DNA of 40,408 bases from Pseudomonas guariconensis (GCF_024127895.1 NZ_JAMYBK010000037.1:1-40408), one strand, 5' to 3'; counted from the stretch's first letter, positions 1-8,145 are shown. Notes: generated from the sequence alone by a model not told the origin. Translations and numbers: made by a program.

Positions 1-1
1 C

Positions 2-208
2 GGCGAGATCGACGGCATGAACCAGTCGGTGGCCACCGCCACCGAGGAGCAGAGCGCGGTGGTCGAGAGCCTGAACCTGGACATCACCCAGATCAACACC
101 CTCAACCAGCAGGGGGTGGAGAACCTCAACGAGACCCTGCGTCACTGCGATGCCCTGAGCCAGCAGGCCGGGCGGTTGAAGCAGTTGGTGGGGAGTTTCA
201 GGATCTGA
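2..208 (+). CDS. Methyl-accepting chemotaxis protein, C-terminal end (partial)
   Basis: Only the last 68 or so codons lie in the window; the gene starts upstream. The visible part contains ATATEEQSAVVESLN, typical of the second half of the cytoplasmic signalling domain of methyl-accepting chemotaxis proteins, where the antiparallel coiled coil returns toward the membrane. The end, with a short linker and a terminal LVGSFRI, is the usual C-terminus of Pseudomonas receptors that lack the CheR/CheB-tethering pentapeptide. The ligand-binding domain is not visible, so the sensed compound cannot be named. A REP palindrome and a strong hairpin follow the stop codon. The family is secure; the receptor identity is not. 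Confidence 0.88.
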   Translation, partial: GEIDGMNQSVATATEEQSAVVESLNLDITQINTLNQQGVENLNETLRHCDALSQQAGRLKQLVGSFRI

Positions 209-242
209 GGCGAGCTGCTGGCTGGGGCTCCTGCACTTGCCA

Positions 243-310
243 ATGATGTGGCTTTGCAGGGCCCTGTGGGAGCGGGCTTGCCCGCGATTGGGCCGCACAG
301 CGGCCCCCGC
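243..310. repeat. REP palindrome plus second hairpin between convergent genes
   Basis: GCGGGC-TT-GCCCGC occupies 272-285 inside the typical Pseudomonas REP context TGTGGGAGCGGGCTTGCCCG. It is followed by a perfect 7-bp stem, GGGCCGC (290-296), loop ACA, GCGGCCC (300-306). The pair sits between the chemotaxis receptor and the convergent peptidase gene, so it may end both transcripts, although no T-tract follows. The flanking text GGCTTTGCAGGGCCC is related to the larger repeats at 19279 and 40182. Confidence 0.8.
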
Positions 311-313
311 TAT

Positions 314-1411
314 CTACCCCTGCCAACCTACCTGCCGCAGTGCCTCCAGCAAGCGCTCGCCACCCAGCCCCGGCACCAGCACACCGTCGGCGGTGTGCAT
401 GTCACCCCCCGCCAGCAGGGCATTGACGATCGCTTCCTCCACCGCCTCGGCCGCCGCCATGAACAACGGTGTGATGTGGTCGTTGTTGAGCATCTGCACC
501 GGCATGCTCAAGGGCACGCCCTTGCGCCCGTAGGCGGCCGCTGGCAGTTGCTGGTCGGCGCAGGAGAAGGCGACGAACAGGTCACCGCTGGCATCCTCGG
601 TACCACCGCCGGTACGGGCGATGCCGATGGACGCCCGTTGGGCCAGGCGCTGGCACTGGTGCGGCAGCAACGGTGCGTCGGTGGCGATGATCACCACGAT
701 CGACCCCATGCCCGGCTCGCCACGGTCGTCGAAGGGCGAGGGAATGCCGTCCAATACCCGGCCGACCGGATAGCCGTCGATGCGCAGCTCGCGGCGCTGG
801 CCATGGTTGGCCTGCACCAGCGCGCCCACGGTCCAGCCGCCCTGGTCTTGCGGCAGCTTGCGCGAAGCGGTGCCGATACCGCCCTTGAATTCGTGGCAGA
901 TCATACCGGTTCCGCCACCGACAGCGCCTTCGGCGACTGGGCCGGACTCGGCGCGGGCCAGCGCTTCGTTCACCTGGGCCGGGCTGACATGCTGGCCCCA
1001 GATATCGTTGAGCAGGCCGTCGAAGGTCTCCAGCACCACCGGCATGCACCAGTACACCGACGGATCGGCCAGGGCATCGCGCTCGGCGGCGATCAGGGCG
1101 TCACGCACCACGCCGACGCTGTGGGTGTTGGTGATGGCGATGGGCGTGGTCAAAAGGCCTGCCTCGCGGATCCATTCCAGCCCCGTGGCATCGCCATTGC
1201 CGTTGAGCACGTGGACACCGGCGAAGCACGGCGCCAGGCGGGCCGCGCCGGGGCGGGGCTGGATCACCGTCACGCCGGTGCGCACCTGCTTGCCGTCGCC
1301 GTCGGCGACCAGGGTGCTGTGGCCGACGCGGACCCCAGGGACATCGGTGATGGCGTTGAATGCTCCGGGGCTACCCAAGCCCAGGGTGATGCCGAGTTGA
1401 CGAGCGCGCAT
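314..1411 (-). CDS. P1 family (DmpA/BapA-type) N-terminal nucleophile aminopeptidase
   Basis: Predicted 365-residue member of MEROPS family S58 (L-aminopeptidase/D-esterase, beta-aminopeptidase). These enzymes are made as one chain that cleaves itself at a Gly-Ser bond; the new N-terminal serine is the nucleophile. The matching site is GMGSIVVIIATDAP, with Gly236-Ser237 as the predicted cleavage point. The N-terminal ITDVPGVRVGHSTL and the GGGTGMICHEFKGGIGTASR stretch (about 165-184) are family signatures. There is no signal peptide, so it should be cytoplasmic. The start is backed by AAGGAG five bases upstream. It lies 15 nt downstream of an amino-acid permease on the same strand, which suggests import followed by hydrolysis of an aminoacyl amide, ester or beta-peptide. 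The substrate is not readable from sequence. Confidence 0.9.
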   Translation of the reverse strand: MRARQLGITLGLGSPGAFNAITDVPGVRVGHSTLVADGDGKQVRTGVTVIQPRPGAARLAPCFAGVHVLNGNGDATGLEWIREAGLLTTPIAITNTHSVGVVRDALIAAERDALADPSVYWCMPVVLETFDGLLNDIWGQHVSPAQVNEALARAESGPVAEGAVGGGTGMICHEFKGGIGTASRKLPQDQGGWTVGALVQANHGQRRELRIDGYPVGRVLDGIPSPFDDRGEPGMGSIVVIIATDAPLLPHQCQRLAQRASIGIARTGGGTEDASGDLFVAFSCADQQLPAAAYGRKGVPLSMPVQMLNNDHITPLFMAAAEAVEEAIVNALLAGGDMHTADGVLVPGLGGERLLEALRQVGWQG

Positions 1412-1426
1412 AGGGACTCCTTCGTT

Positions 1427-2776
1427 TCAGAGTTTCTGGAAGGCTGGGCTGAGCTTGCCGTAGGTGCCATAGAGGAGCACCGAGGCAGCCAGTATGCCGA
1501 GGATGATCAGGGTGTCGCGTACCGAAGCCCCGAGCAGGCAATTGAGCAGCAGGTAGCCGGAACCGAGCGTCGCCAGCAGCGCCGGCAGTGGCCACAGCGG
1601 CATGCGGTACGGGTGTTCGCGGTCGCTGCGCAGTACCCGGCTGAACAGGCCGCACAGGGCCACCGCCAGGTAGACCATGACCAGTAGCAGGACGGTGAAG
1701 GAGGTCAGTTCCTCCAGGTTGGAGCTCAAGCTCAGGGCTGCCGACGGCACGGCGAGGAACAAGGTGGCCAGCCACGGCGATTCCCAGCGTGGGTGGATGC
1801 GCGTGAACAGGCGGTTCAGGGCTGGCGTCCACAACTGGTCGCGGCCGCTGCTGAAGATCACCCGGCCAGACTGGATGACGATGGCGATGATGGCGTTGAA
1901 CACCGAGAGGAAGATCCCGGCACTGACCAGCCGCGAGAGGGTTTCGTTGCCATGGGCGGTGAGCAGGTAGCCGATCGGGTCGGGGCTGGCCAGCATGTCC
2001 TGCAAAGACGGGGCGCCGAGCAACAGCGCGCCGATCGGTATCAGCTCGATCGCCACCACCAGCGCCAGCGACCAGAGCACGGCGCGGTGGATGCCCTGCC
2101 CACCGTCCTTCATGTCCTCGGCCAGCAGCACGGCGCCGCCGAAGCCGTTGTAGGAGAACAGTGCGGTGCCCACCGCGGCGAACACCAGCGCCCAGGGCGC
2201 TGCCGCGAGCAGGCCGTGGTCCAGGTGCAGGGGCTGGGCCAGTACGCTCAGCGGCTGGCTGACGTTGCCCAGGCCAAGCACCACGATCACCAGCAGGGCG
2301 ACGACCTCGCAGAGCAGGAAGACCCCGGTGACCCAGGCGTTGACGCGGATGTTGAGGATACCCAGGCCGTAGCTGGCGACGACGATGGCCAGGGCCACGG
2401 ACGGGGTGTCGAACTGCGTGCCCAGGGCGCTGTTGAGGTAGGTGGCCGCGCCTGTGGCCAGCACCGGCGGGATGAACAGCAAGGACACCAGCACGGTGAG
2501 GAAGGTGGCATAACCGGCCATGCCGCCGAACACTCGCTTGGCATAGACGTATTCGCCGCCAGCCGAACTGTGCGCACGGCCGAGCTCGGCGTAGCACCAG
2601 GCGAACATCAGCGCCAGCAGGGCGGCCAGGACGAAGGCCAGGAAGGCACCGCTGCCGGCCTGGGCGATGGCGAAAGGTGCGATGACGAACACGGAACTGG
2701 CCGGTGTGACCGCCGATACCGTGATGGCGACCACATCGAGCATGCCCAGGCTGGGCTTGAGCGCACGGTCGTGCAT
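1427..2776 (-). CDS. APC-family amino-acid permease
   Basis: Predicted 449-residue inner-membrane permease of the amino acid-polyamine-organocation superfamily with about 12 hydrophobic segments. The first helix region carries AITVSAVTPASSVFVIAPF, the unwound-helix substrate site of APC carriers, followed by the conserved SSAGGEYVYAKRVFGG segment (about residues 70-85). The start at 2776 has GAGGAG six bases upstream. It is the first gene of a two-gene operon with the P1 aminopeptidase and is divergent from a LuxR-type regulator across about 190 bp. It probably imports an amino acid, amine or amino-acid derivative that the peptidase hydrolyses. That pairing is inferred from gene order; substrate specificity cannot be read. 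Confidence 0.88.
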   Translation of the reverse strand: MHDRALKPSLGMLDVVAITVSAVTPASSVFVIAPFAIAQAGSGAFLAFVLAALLALMFAWCYAELGRAHSSAGGEYVYAKRVFGGMAGYATFLTVLVSLLFIPPVLATGAATYLNSALGTQFDTPSVALAIVVASYGLGILNIRVNAWVTGVFLLCEVVALLVIVVLGLGNVSQPLSVLAQPLHLDHGLLAAAPWALVFAAVGTALFSYNGFGGAVLLAEDMKDGGQGIHRAVLWSLALVVAIELIPIGALLLGAPSLQDMLASPDPIGYLLTAHGNETLSRLVSAGIFLSVFNAIIAIVIQSGRVIFSSGRDQLWTPALNRLFTRIHPRWESPWLATLFLAVPSAALSLSSNLEELTSFTVLLLVMVYLAVALCGLFSRVLRSDREHPYRMPLWPLPALLATLGSGYLLLNCLLGASVRDTLIILGILAASVLLYGTYGKLSPAFQKL

Positions 2777-2970
2777 GTCGTTCTCCTCGAATTGTTATTG
2801 GTGGTTGAGGCAGTGACGAAGAAGCGGATGGCGCCCTCTCGGCGCAGCGCTGCATGGGCGGCAATCTAGGCTTGGCGGGGGAGGCGGCCAATCACCCTTT
2901 GGGGGTACGCCCCTTGACGCGAGGGCGGGAAAGGAGGGAAATCCCATCACCTTTTCAGGGGAACCGACGG
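2777..2970. promoter_or_regulatory. Divergent promoter region, permease/LuxR regulator
   Basis: This stretch holds the promoters of the leftward permease-peptidase operon and of the rightward LuxR-type gene. The notable element is GGGGGTACGCCCC at 2901-2913, a GC-rich inverted repeat preceded by CCCTTT, which could bind the regulator. I cannot place convincing -35/-10 boxes. Confidence 0.4.
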
Positions 2971-3771
2971 ATGCACAGCCTGTTTCACGAAGTCGGCGTT
3001 CACGCCAGCCTTGGCCGCACCATCGAACAGATCGGCCAGCCACGCTTCTGGAAGCAGCTGGTCCTGCTGCTGCGCTGCTGGCTGCCGTTCGACAATGCCC
3101 TGGCCGCCTTCTACCCCGCCCGCGGGACGCCCGTGGTGCTGGAGGAGTACGACGCCGCCCCCCAGGATGGCCCGGCAGCCATGCCCTTGTACCTCAGCGG
3201 CCTGTACCAGCTCGATCCTTTCTACCAGGCCTGCCAGGACGGCCTGCCCAGCGGCCTGTACCGCCTCGACGAAGTGGCGCCGGACCAGTTCCAGCAGAGC
3301 GAGTACTACCTCAACTACTTCCATGCCAACGTGCTGGAGGACGAGGTGCAGTTCATCCTCCAGCTACCCGGCCAGGGGGCGCTGTCGTTGTCATTGGGCA
3401 TGCGCCAGCCGTTCGACGTCGGGCAGTGTGGCCTGCTGGAGATGCTCTGTCCCTGGGTGCTGGCGCTGATGCAGCAGCACTGGCCATTGCGCAGCCAGCG
3501 CTTGTTGCCGGCCGGCGAGCCGGTGGCCGCCCAGGTGCGTGATGCGCTCAGCCACTTCGGGGCGGGGGTGTTGTCCGAGCGCGAGCTGGAGATCGCCCGG
3601 CTGATCCTGCGCGGCTATTCCTCCAAGGCCATGGCCGAGCGCCTGGCGATCTCACCGGAAACCGTCAAGGTCCACCGCCGGCACCTCTACGCCAAGCTCG
3701 ACATCTCCTCGCAGCCGGAGCTGTTCTCGTTGTTCCTGCAGTCGCTGGGGCACGATGTGGAGAACCCCTGA
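2971..3771 (+). CDS. LuxR-family transcriptional regulator
   Basis: Predicted 266-residue regulator. The C-terminal 65 residues form a LuxR/FixJ helix-turn-helix: LSERELEIARLILRGYSSKA, then AERLAISPETVKVHRRHLYA, then KLDISSQPELFSLF. The N-terminal 190 residues show no receiver-domain aspartate pattern and no clear autoinducer-binding signature, so the inducer is unknown. I chose the ATG at 2971, where the regulator-like sequence begins (MHSLFHEVGVHASLGRT) and AGGGGA precedes it; the frame stays open further upstream but without support. The gene is divergent from the permease-peptidase operon and very likely controls it. It converges with the next LysR gene with only 2 nt between the stop codons. 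Confidence 0.85.
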   Translation: MHSLFHEVGVHASLGRTIEQIGQPRFWKQLVLLLRCWLPFDNALAAFYPARGTPVVLEEYDAAPQDGPAAMPLYLSGLYQLDPFYQACQDGLPSGLYRLDEVAPDQFQQSEYYLNYFHANVLEDEVQFILQLPGQGALSLSLGMRQPFDVGQCGLLEMLCPWVLALMQQHWPLRSQRLLPAGEPVAAQVRDALSHFGAGVLSERELEIARLILRGYSSKAMAERLAISPETVKVHRRHLYAKLDISSQPELFSLFLQSLGHDVENP

Positions 3772-3773
3772 GC

Positions 3774-4733
3774 CTATTTCGAGCCCTGCCTGGCTTGCTC
3801 GGCGCGCACGGCCATCATGAAGGTCTGCATCGCCGAGGAATGTACCCGGTTGCGCCGGGTGATCAGGCCGTAGGGCGGCAACCGGGGCTCCAGTTGGATG
3901 GGCAGGACCGCCAGCAGGTGCCGTCCCGGATAGTCCTCGACCACCGAGCGCGGGGTGATGCCGATCATGTCGGTCTGCTGCAGCAGCGACAGCAAGGTCA
4001 TGATCGAGGTGGTCTCGACGATGCTGCTGGGCAGGTCGATGCGGGCATTGTGGAAGGCCTGGTTGACGATGGCGCGCATGGGGCTGGGATGTTGCTGCAG
4101 CACCCAGGTCATTTCCTGCAGTTCGGTCCAGTCCAGTTTCCTGGCCTTGGCCAGCGGGTGCTGCGCGCCGGTGATCACGCACAGGTCCTCTTCGCCGAGG
4201 CTGTCGAACTGCAGGTCGTCGGTACGCGCGTTGCTGGGGATGCGCCCCAGCACTACGTCGAGCTGGTCTTGTTGCAGGGCCTGCACCAGCACGTCGCTGG
4301 TATCCACCTGGATGCTCATCGACAGGCGCGGGTGGCTTCGCTTGAGGGTGGCGATGGTACGGGTCAGCAGGCCAGAGGCCAGGGCAGGAATGGCGCCGAC
4401 CGTGACCCGGCCGAGGTTGCCGGACTCCAGGGCGACCATTTCCTCGCGCATGCCCGACAGCTCGGCGAAGATCATCCGCGCGTAGTAGATCAGCGTCTCG
4501 CCGAACGGCGTGGCGCGCATGCCGCGTGGCAGGCGCTCGAACAGCTCGACGCCGAGCAGGTCCTCGGCTTCATGAAGCATCTTGGTCGCCGCCGGCTGGG
4601 TCATGCCGATCTCCTCGGCGGCACGCCGCAGCGAGCCCAGCTCCTCCAGGGCCAGCATCAGGCGCAGCTGACGCAGACGCAGGCGGCTATGGATGATACT
4701 GGCGTCGGGGATGCGGGACATGGTCTGGCTCAT
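3774..4733 (-). CDS. LysR-type transcriptional regulator next to tctCBA
   Basis: Predicted 319-residue LysR regulator. The N-terminal winged helix-turn-helix is clear (LRRAAEEIGMTQPAATKMLH, about residues 35-55), followed by the linker and a periplasmic-binding-protein-like effector domain starting near VTVGAIPALASG. This HTH variant, with MTQPAATKML, is typical of the GbpR/PcaQ-like subgroup that often controls sugar or aromatic acid uptake. The start at 4733 (MSQTMSRIPDASIIHSR) is favoured over further upstream codons because homology-like sequence begins here; no strong ribosome site is visible. It lies upstream of and antiparallel to the flow of the tct genes (same strand, after tctA), so it may regulate tctCBA and the right-hand catabolic genes through the ATA-N9-TAT boxes. 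That target assignment is inferred. Confidence 0.87.
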   Translation of the reverse strand: MSQTMSRIPDASIIHSRLRLRQLRLMLALEELGSLRRAAEEIGMTQPAATKMLHEAEDLLGVELFERLPRGMRATPFGETLIYYARMIFAELSGMREEMVALESGNLGRVTVGAIPALASGLLTRTIATLKRSHPRLSMSIQVDTSDVLVQALQQDQLDVVLGRIPSNARTDDLQFDSLGEEDLCVITGAQHPLAKARKLDWTELQEMTWVLQQHPSPMRAIVNQAFHNARIDLPSSIVETTSIMTLLSLLQQTDMIGITPRSVVEDYPGRHLLAVLPIQLEPRLPPYGLITRRNRVHSSAMQTFMMAVRAEQARQGSK

Positions 4734-4793
4734 GGTCGAGGGGCGGTCAAGAGTGACAAGAAATGGCAGCGCTCGCCAGCGGATTGCGCGAGG

Positions 4794-4812
4794 GGGGCTG
4801 CAAAGCAGCCCC
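4794..4812 (-). terminator. Hairpin after tctA
   Basis: A perfect 8-bp stem, GGGGCTGC-AAA-GCAGCCCC, starts 13 nt beyond the tctA stop and lies before the LysR start. No T-run follows, so factor-independent termination is uncertain. The same stem-loop type occurs at 34227-34243, which indicates a recurrent genomic hairpin. Confidence 0.55.
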
Positions 4813-4824
4813 TGCCCAGGAGGT

Positions 4825-6348
4825 TCAAGCCGTGCGCCGCTGCCGTTTCTGCCCCAGCGCCGAACGCAGCGCTGTCGCCAACCTGGCAAGCAGTGGCCAG
4901 CACAGCATCACCAGGGCCGCACTGGTCAGGCTGCCCACCAGCGGGTTGGACCAGAAGATCGACAACTGCCCGTCGGAGAACAGCATCGACTGGCGGAACG
5001 CATCCTCGGCCTTGTCCCCCAGTACCGCGGCCAGCACCAGCGGGGCGATGGGGTAGCCCAGTTTCTTGAACACATAGCCCAGCGCGCCGAACAGCAGCAT
5101 CAGCCCGACATCGGTCATCGAGTTGTGCACCGAGTAGGCACCAATGGCGCAGACCATGATGATGATCGGCGCGATGACCGAGAACGGAATGCGCAGGATC
5201 GAGGCGAACAGCGGCACCGTGGCCAGCACCACGATCAGGCTCACGACGTTGCCCAGGTACATGCTGGCGATCAGCCCCCAGACGAAGTCGTGCTGTTCGA
5301 CGAACAGCGTCGGCCCTGGGTGCAGGCCCCAGATCATCAGCCCGCCGAGCATCACCGCGGCGGTCGCCGAACCGGGGATGCCGAGGGTCAGCATCGGCAG
5401 CAAGGCGCTGGTGCCCGCACTGTGGTCGGCGGTCTCCGGTGCGATCACGCCTTCCACCTCGCCCTTGCCGAACCTGTCGCGGTTCTTCGAGAAGCGCCGG
5501 GCCAGGCTGTAGCTCATGAACGACGCGGCGGTCGGGCCGCCAGGCGTGACCCCCATCCAGCAACCGACCAGGGCACTGCGCAGCCAGGTCAGCCAGTAGC
5601 GCGGTAGCTTGGCCCAGGTGCGCAGGATCACCATCGGCGTGATACGGGCACGCTCTCCCCGGAACACCAGGCCTTCCTCCACGGTGCAGAGGATCTCGCC
5701 GATGCCGAACAGGCCGATCACCGCCACCTCGAAGCTCAGGCCCGACAGTAGCCATGGCTGGTCGAAGGTCAGGCGCAGTTCGCCGGACACGGTGTCCATG
5801 CCCACGGCGGCCATGGCGAAGCCGATCATCATCGCCACCACGGTTTTCAGCGGTGGGTTCTTGCTCAGGCCGATGAAGGTACAGAACGCCAGCAGGTAGA
5901 CGGCGAAGAACTCCGGCGAGCTGAACGCCATGGCGAAGCGGGCGATGTGGGTGGAGAGGAAGGTGAGCAACAGCACGCCGACCAGAGCCCCGAGCAGTGC
6001 CGAGGTGAACGCGGCGGTCAGCGCTTCGCCGGCCTGGCCGTTGCGGGCCATCGGGTAGCCGTCGAAGGTCGTGGCCACCGAGGACGGCTCGCCGGGGATG
6101 TTGAACAGGATCGAGGTGATCGAGCCACCGAACAACGCCCCCCAGTACATGCACGACAGCAGGATGATCGCCGACACCGGCGACATGGTGAAGGTCAGCG
6201 GCAGCAGCAGGGCCACGCCGTTCGGCGCGCCCAGCCCTGGCAGCACGCCGACCAGGATGCCCAGCAGCACGCCGACCACCATCAGGCCCAGGTGGTGGGC
6301 GGTGAAGATCAGGCTCATGCCCTGCATCAGCGAGTCGAATTCACTCAT
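4825..6348 (-). CDS. tctA: Tripartite tricarboxylate transporter, large permease TctA
   Basis: Predicted 507-residue integral membrane protein, the normal length for TctA, with 11-12 hydrophobic segments. It has two related halves, each with the family proline/glycine motif: VGVLPGLGAPNGVALLLPL near residues 33-51 and MLTLGIPGSATAAVMLGGLM near 355-375. FNIPGEPSSVATTFDGYPMA (about 83-102) is another strong TctA signature. It is the main transport subunit of a secondary, binding-protein-dependent carboxylate importer. The start ATG overlaps the stop of tctB by 4 nt, so the two should be translationally coupled, and GGGAGG lies nine bases upstream. The family is certain; citrate, tricarballylate, phthalate or a sugar acid could be the substrate. 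Confidence 0.96.
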   Translation of the reverse strand: MSEFDSLMQGMSLIFTAHHLGLMVVGVLLGILVGVLPGLGAPNGVALLLPLTFTMSPVSAIILLSCMYWGALFGGSITSILFNIPGEPSSVATTFDGYPMARNGQAGEALTAAFTSALLGALVGVLLLTFLSTHIARFAMAFSSPEFFAVYLLAFCTFIGLSKNPPLKTVVAMMIGFAMAAVGMDTVSGELRLTFDQPWLLSGLSFEVAVIGLFGIGEILCTVEEGLVFRGERARITPMVILRTWAKLPRYWLTWLRSALVGCWMGVTPGGPTAASFMSYSLARRFSKNRDRFGKGEVEGVIAPETADHSAGTSALLPMLTLGIPGSATAAVMLGGLMIWGLHPGPTLFVEQHDFVWGLIASMYLGNVVSLIVVLATVPLFASILRIPFSVIAPIIIMVCAIGAYSVHNSMTDVGLMLLFGALGYVFKKLGYPIAPLVLAAVLGDKAEDAFRQSMLFSDGQLSIFWSNPLVGSLTSAALVMLCWPLLARLATALRSALGQKRQRRTA

Positions 6349-6872
6349 GGCCGCAGCCCTCCCAGGAAGGTGGCCAGGTCGCCCAGCACGCCGGCGTCCA
6401 GCGGCACCTTGAACCAGACCGCGAAGATCAGGTAGCTGGCCAGTGCCGCACCGCAGGAGATCATGGCGATGGCCAACTTGCCATGGCCCTGGCCATCCTG
6501 GCGGCTGCGCCACATGAACCAGGCGATGAACAGCACCGAGGCCAGGTAGATGCCCGTGAATGGCATGGCCGCCACGTACACGGCAATGGGCAGGAACACC
6601 GACAGCACCCGGGCGAATGCCTGGCGCCCGACGAACGCCGCCATCGCCTGTCGGCGCAGCAGCGCCAGGAGCAGGTTGCCGATACTGGCGGCGCTCAGCA
6701 GCAGGCCGATGTAGAAGGGGAAGTAGCCGGCTTCTGGGCCGGCATCGCCCCAGCCGATACCGATATCCAGGCTGCCCTGCATGACGATGCCGCCCAGTGC
6801 GGCAGTGAACAGCGCAAGGCCGGTTTCCACCCAGCGGGTGGCGATCAATGGCGCGTCTGAAGGTGAGGACAT
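6345..6872 (-). CDS. tctB: Tripartite tricarboxylate transporter, small permease TctB
   Basis: Predicted protein of about 175 residues with four hydrophobic segments, as expected for TctB, the small membrane subunit that pairs with TctA. The first segment contains IGIGWGDAGPEAGYFPFYIG, which carries the GPGxFP-like family motif. I chose the ATG at 6872 (MSSPSDAPLIATRWVE) because GGAG lies six bases upstream. A GTG at 6896 that overlaps the tctC stop codon (GTGA) and an ATG at 6884 are alternatives that add eight or four residues. The gene sits between tctC and tctA with overlapping ends, so the three form one transcript. Confidence 0.93.
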   Translation of the reverse strand: MSSPSDAPLIATRWVETGLALFTAALGGIVMQGSLDIGIGWGDAGPEAGYFPFYIGLLLSAASIGNLLLALLRRQAMAAFVGRQAFARVLSVFLPIAVYVAAMPFTGIYLASVLFIAWFMWRSRQDGQGHGKLAIAMISCGAALASYLIFAVWFKVPLDAGVLGDLATFLGGLRP

Positions 6873-6892
6873 GGGCGTCTCCATGGCAGGGT

Positions 6893-7906
6893 TCACTGGC
6901 GCAGCCAGCCGGCTTGCTGGAACAGCGGGATGACCCGCTCACGGTCCTTCTCGATGTAGGCCACCAGGTCCTGGCCTTCGAGGAAGGTCGGTGCCAGCGC
7001 CGAACGTTCGATGTAGGTCTTGAATTCCGGGGTCTGGCTGACCTTGCGCAGCAGCTCGACATAGAAGGCGCGTTGCTCGTCGCTGATGCCGCCAGGCAGG
7101 AACACAGTGCGCGGGAAGCGGTACTGATCGATGCCCAGGCCCTGCTCGTGGCAGGTCGGGATGTCTGCCCAGGACTGCTCGGCGGTGACCTTTTCGCTGT
7201 AGATCATGCGCTCGCGGCTGAACACGCACAGCGGCTTGACCTGGCCGCCGCGCCACTGGCTGAGGCTTTCGGCAGGGTTGTTGAGGTTGGCCGCGATGTG
7301 CTTGCCGGCCAGCTGGATGGAGGCCTCGCTGCCGCTCTTGAAGGGGATGTAGGTGAGCTTGCTGCCGACCTGCTGGCCGATCAGCAACGCCAGGGTCTGG
7401 TCGACGTCCTTGGACTGGCTGCCGCCGAAGCGCATCTTGCCGGCGTTGCTTGCAAGGGCTGCCTTGAACGCCGAGGCATCGGCCCAGGGCGCGTCCTGGT
7501 AGGTCCAGAGGATGAAGTCATCCTCGGCGACCGCGGCCACCGGTGTCAGGTCGGTCCATTGGTAACCCAGCTTGGCCACCAGCGGTAACAGGTAGACATT
7601 GTTGGTGCCGATCACCAGCTTGTGCGCATCGCCCTGGGCCAGCTTCATGTCGAGGAAGGCTTCGGCGCCATTGCCGCCGCCTTTGTTCAGCACCACGGTG
7701 TTGACGTCCAGCAACTGATGCTGGCTGATCGCCGACTGGATCAGGCGTGCCAGCTGGTCGGTGCCGCCCCCGGGGCCACCGGCGACGACGATTTCAACGT
7801 TCTTCCCGGGCTTCCAACCCTCGGCAAGGGCGGGCAGGGTGCTGGCGCAGAGCAGCGTGCAAGCGGCCAGGAACGACGACAGGTGACGCGCGGATGCGGT
7901 TCGCAT
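6893..7906 (-). CDS. tctC: Tripartite tricarboxylate transporter, periplasmic binding protein TctC (Bug family)
   Basis: Predicted 337-residue solute-binding protein. An N-terminal export signal, with basic residues at 2-8 and a hydrophobic core, ends at ALA (26-28), so cleavage before Glu29 is likely. The mature protein starts with GWKPGKNVEIVVAGGPGGGTDQLAR, in which the GGPGGGTD loop is the Bug-family ligand-binding motif. It captures a carboxylate in the periplasm for TctAB. It is the first gene of tctCBA. AGAGGT lies five bases before the start. The 239-bp upstream region is shared with a divergent MFS gene and contains an ATA-N9-TAT palindrome. Ligand identity is unknown. Confidence 0.94.
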   Translation of the reverse strand: MRTASARHLSSFLAACTLLCASTLPALAEGWKPGKNVEIVVAGGPGGGTDQLARLIQSAISQHQLLDVNTVVLNKGGGNGAEAFLDMKLAQGDAHKLVIGTNNVYLLPLVAKLGYQWTDLTPVAAVAEDDFILWTYQDAPWADASAFKAALASNAGKMRFGGSQSKDVDQTLALLIGQQVGSKLTYIPFKSGSEASIQLAGKHIAANLNNPAESLSQWRGGQVKPLCVFSRERMIYSEKVTAEQSWADIPTCHEQGLGIDQYRFPRTVFLPGGISDEQRAFYVELLRKVSQTPEFKTYIERSALAPTFLEGQDLVAYIEKDRERVIPLFQQAGWLRQ

Positions 7907-7992
7907 GGGATACCTCTTGTTGTCTTTGTTATGGGTAGCCGGAGTGTGCGAAGCGAACCGATAAGCGTCTACTCAAAATAAGGCATACACCG

Positions 7993-8007
7993 ATAGCCCT
8001 GGGTTAT
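7993..8007. promoter_or_regulatory. ATA-N9-TAT palindrome (candidate LysR box), tctC side
   Basis: The 15-bp sequence ATAGCCCTGGGTTAT is a T-N11-A inverted repeat of LysR type, 87 nt upstream of the tctC start. Its reverse complement (ATAACCCAGGGCTAT) closely resembles ATATCCCCAGGTTAT at 12882-12896. Flanking bases are also shared: CTGG on one side and ATCGRTG on the other, about 21 of 30 positions in all. Confidence 0.6.
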
Positions 8008-8026
8008 GCCAGGCCGGTGCGCCTAG

Positions 8027-8077
8027 CGATAACCACAGGAAATGGCTGTATGAGCAGGTTTGATTAGACGGTTATCG
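8027..8077. promoter_or_regulatory. Operator pair CGATAACC-N35-GGTTATCG upstream of MFS gene 1
   Basis: Two perfect inverted 8-mers lie at 8027-8034 and 8070-8077, with starts 43 nt apart. The second extends to GGTTATCGATG. The same two 8-mers with the same spacing occur at 12848-12898. The 43-bp offset is near four helical turns, as expected for two bound dimers or a LysR tetramer. The pair ends 68 nt before the MFS start codon. Confidence 0.6.
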
Positions 8078-8145
8078 ATGCCGCACCCATAGTGGGCTTC
8101 ACCGGCCTTACCGGATCACAACAATAACGATCAGAGGGACTTCCC

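Noticed and set aside
4825..7062. Continuous open frame that could be read as a fusion of tctA with sequence upstream into the tctB and tctC regions
   Set aside because: tctB and tctC are intact in other frames with normal lengths and overlapping start-stop junctions, and tctA has its own start with a ribosome site at 6348.
7858..7870. LAAC at residues 13-16 of TctC as a lipoprotein signal
   Set aside because: The hydrophobic core before it is too short, and ALA at 26-28 with soluble Bug family membership fits a normal signal peptidase I site better.
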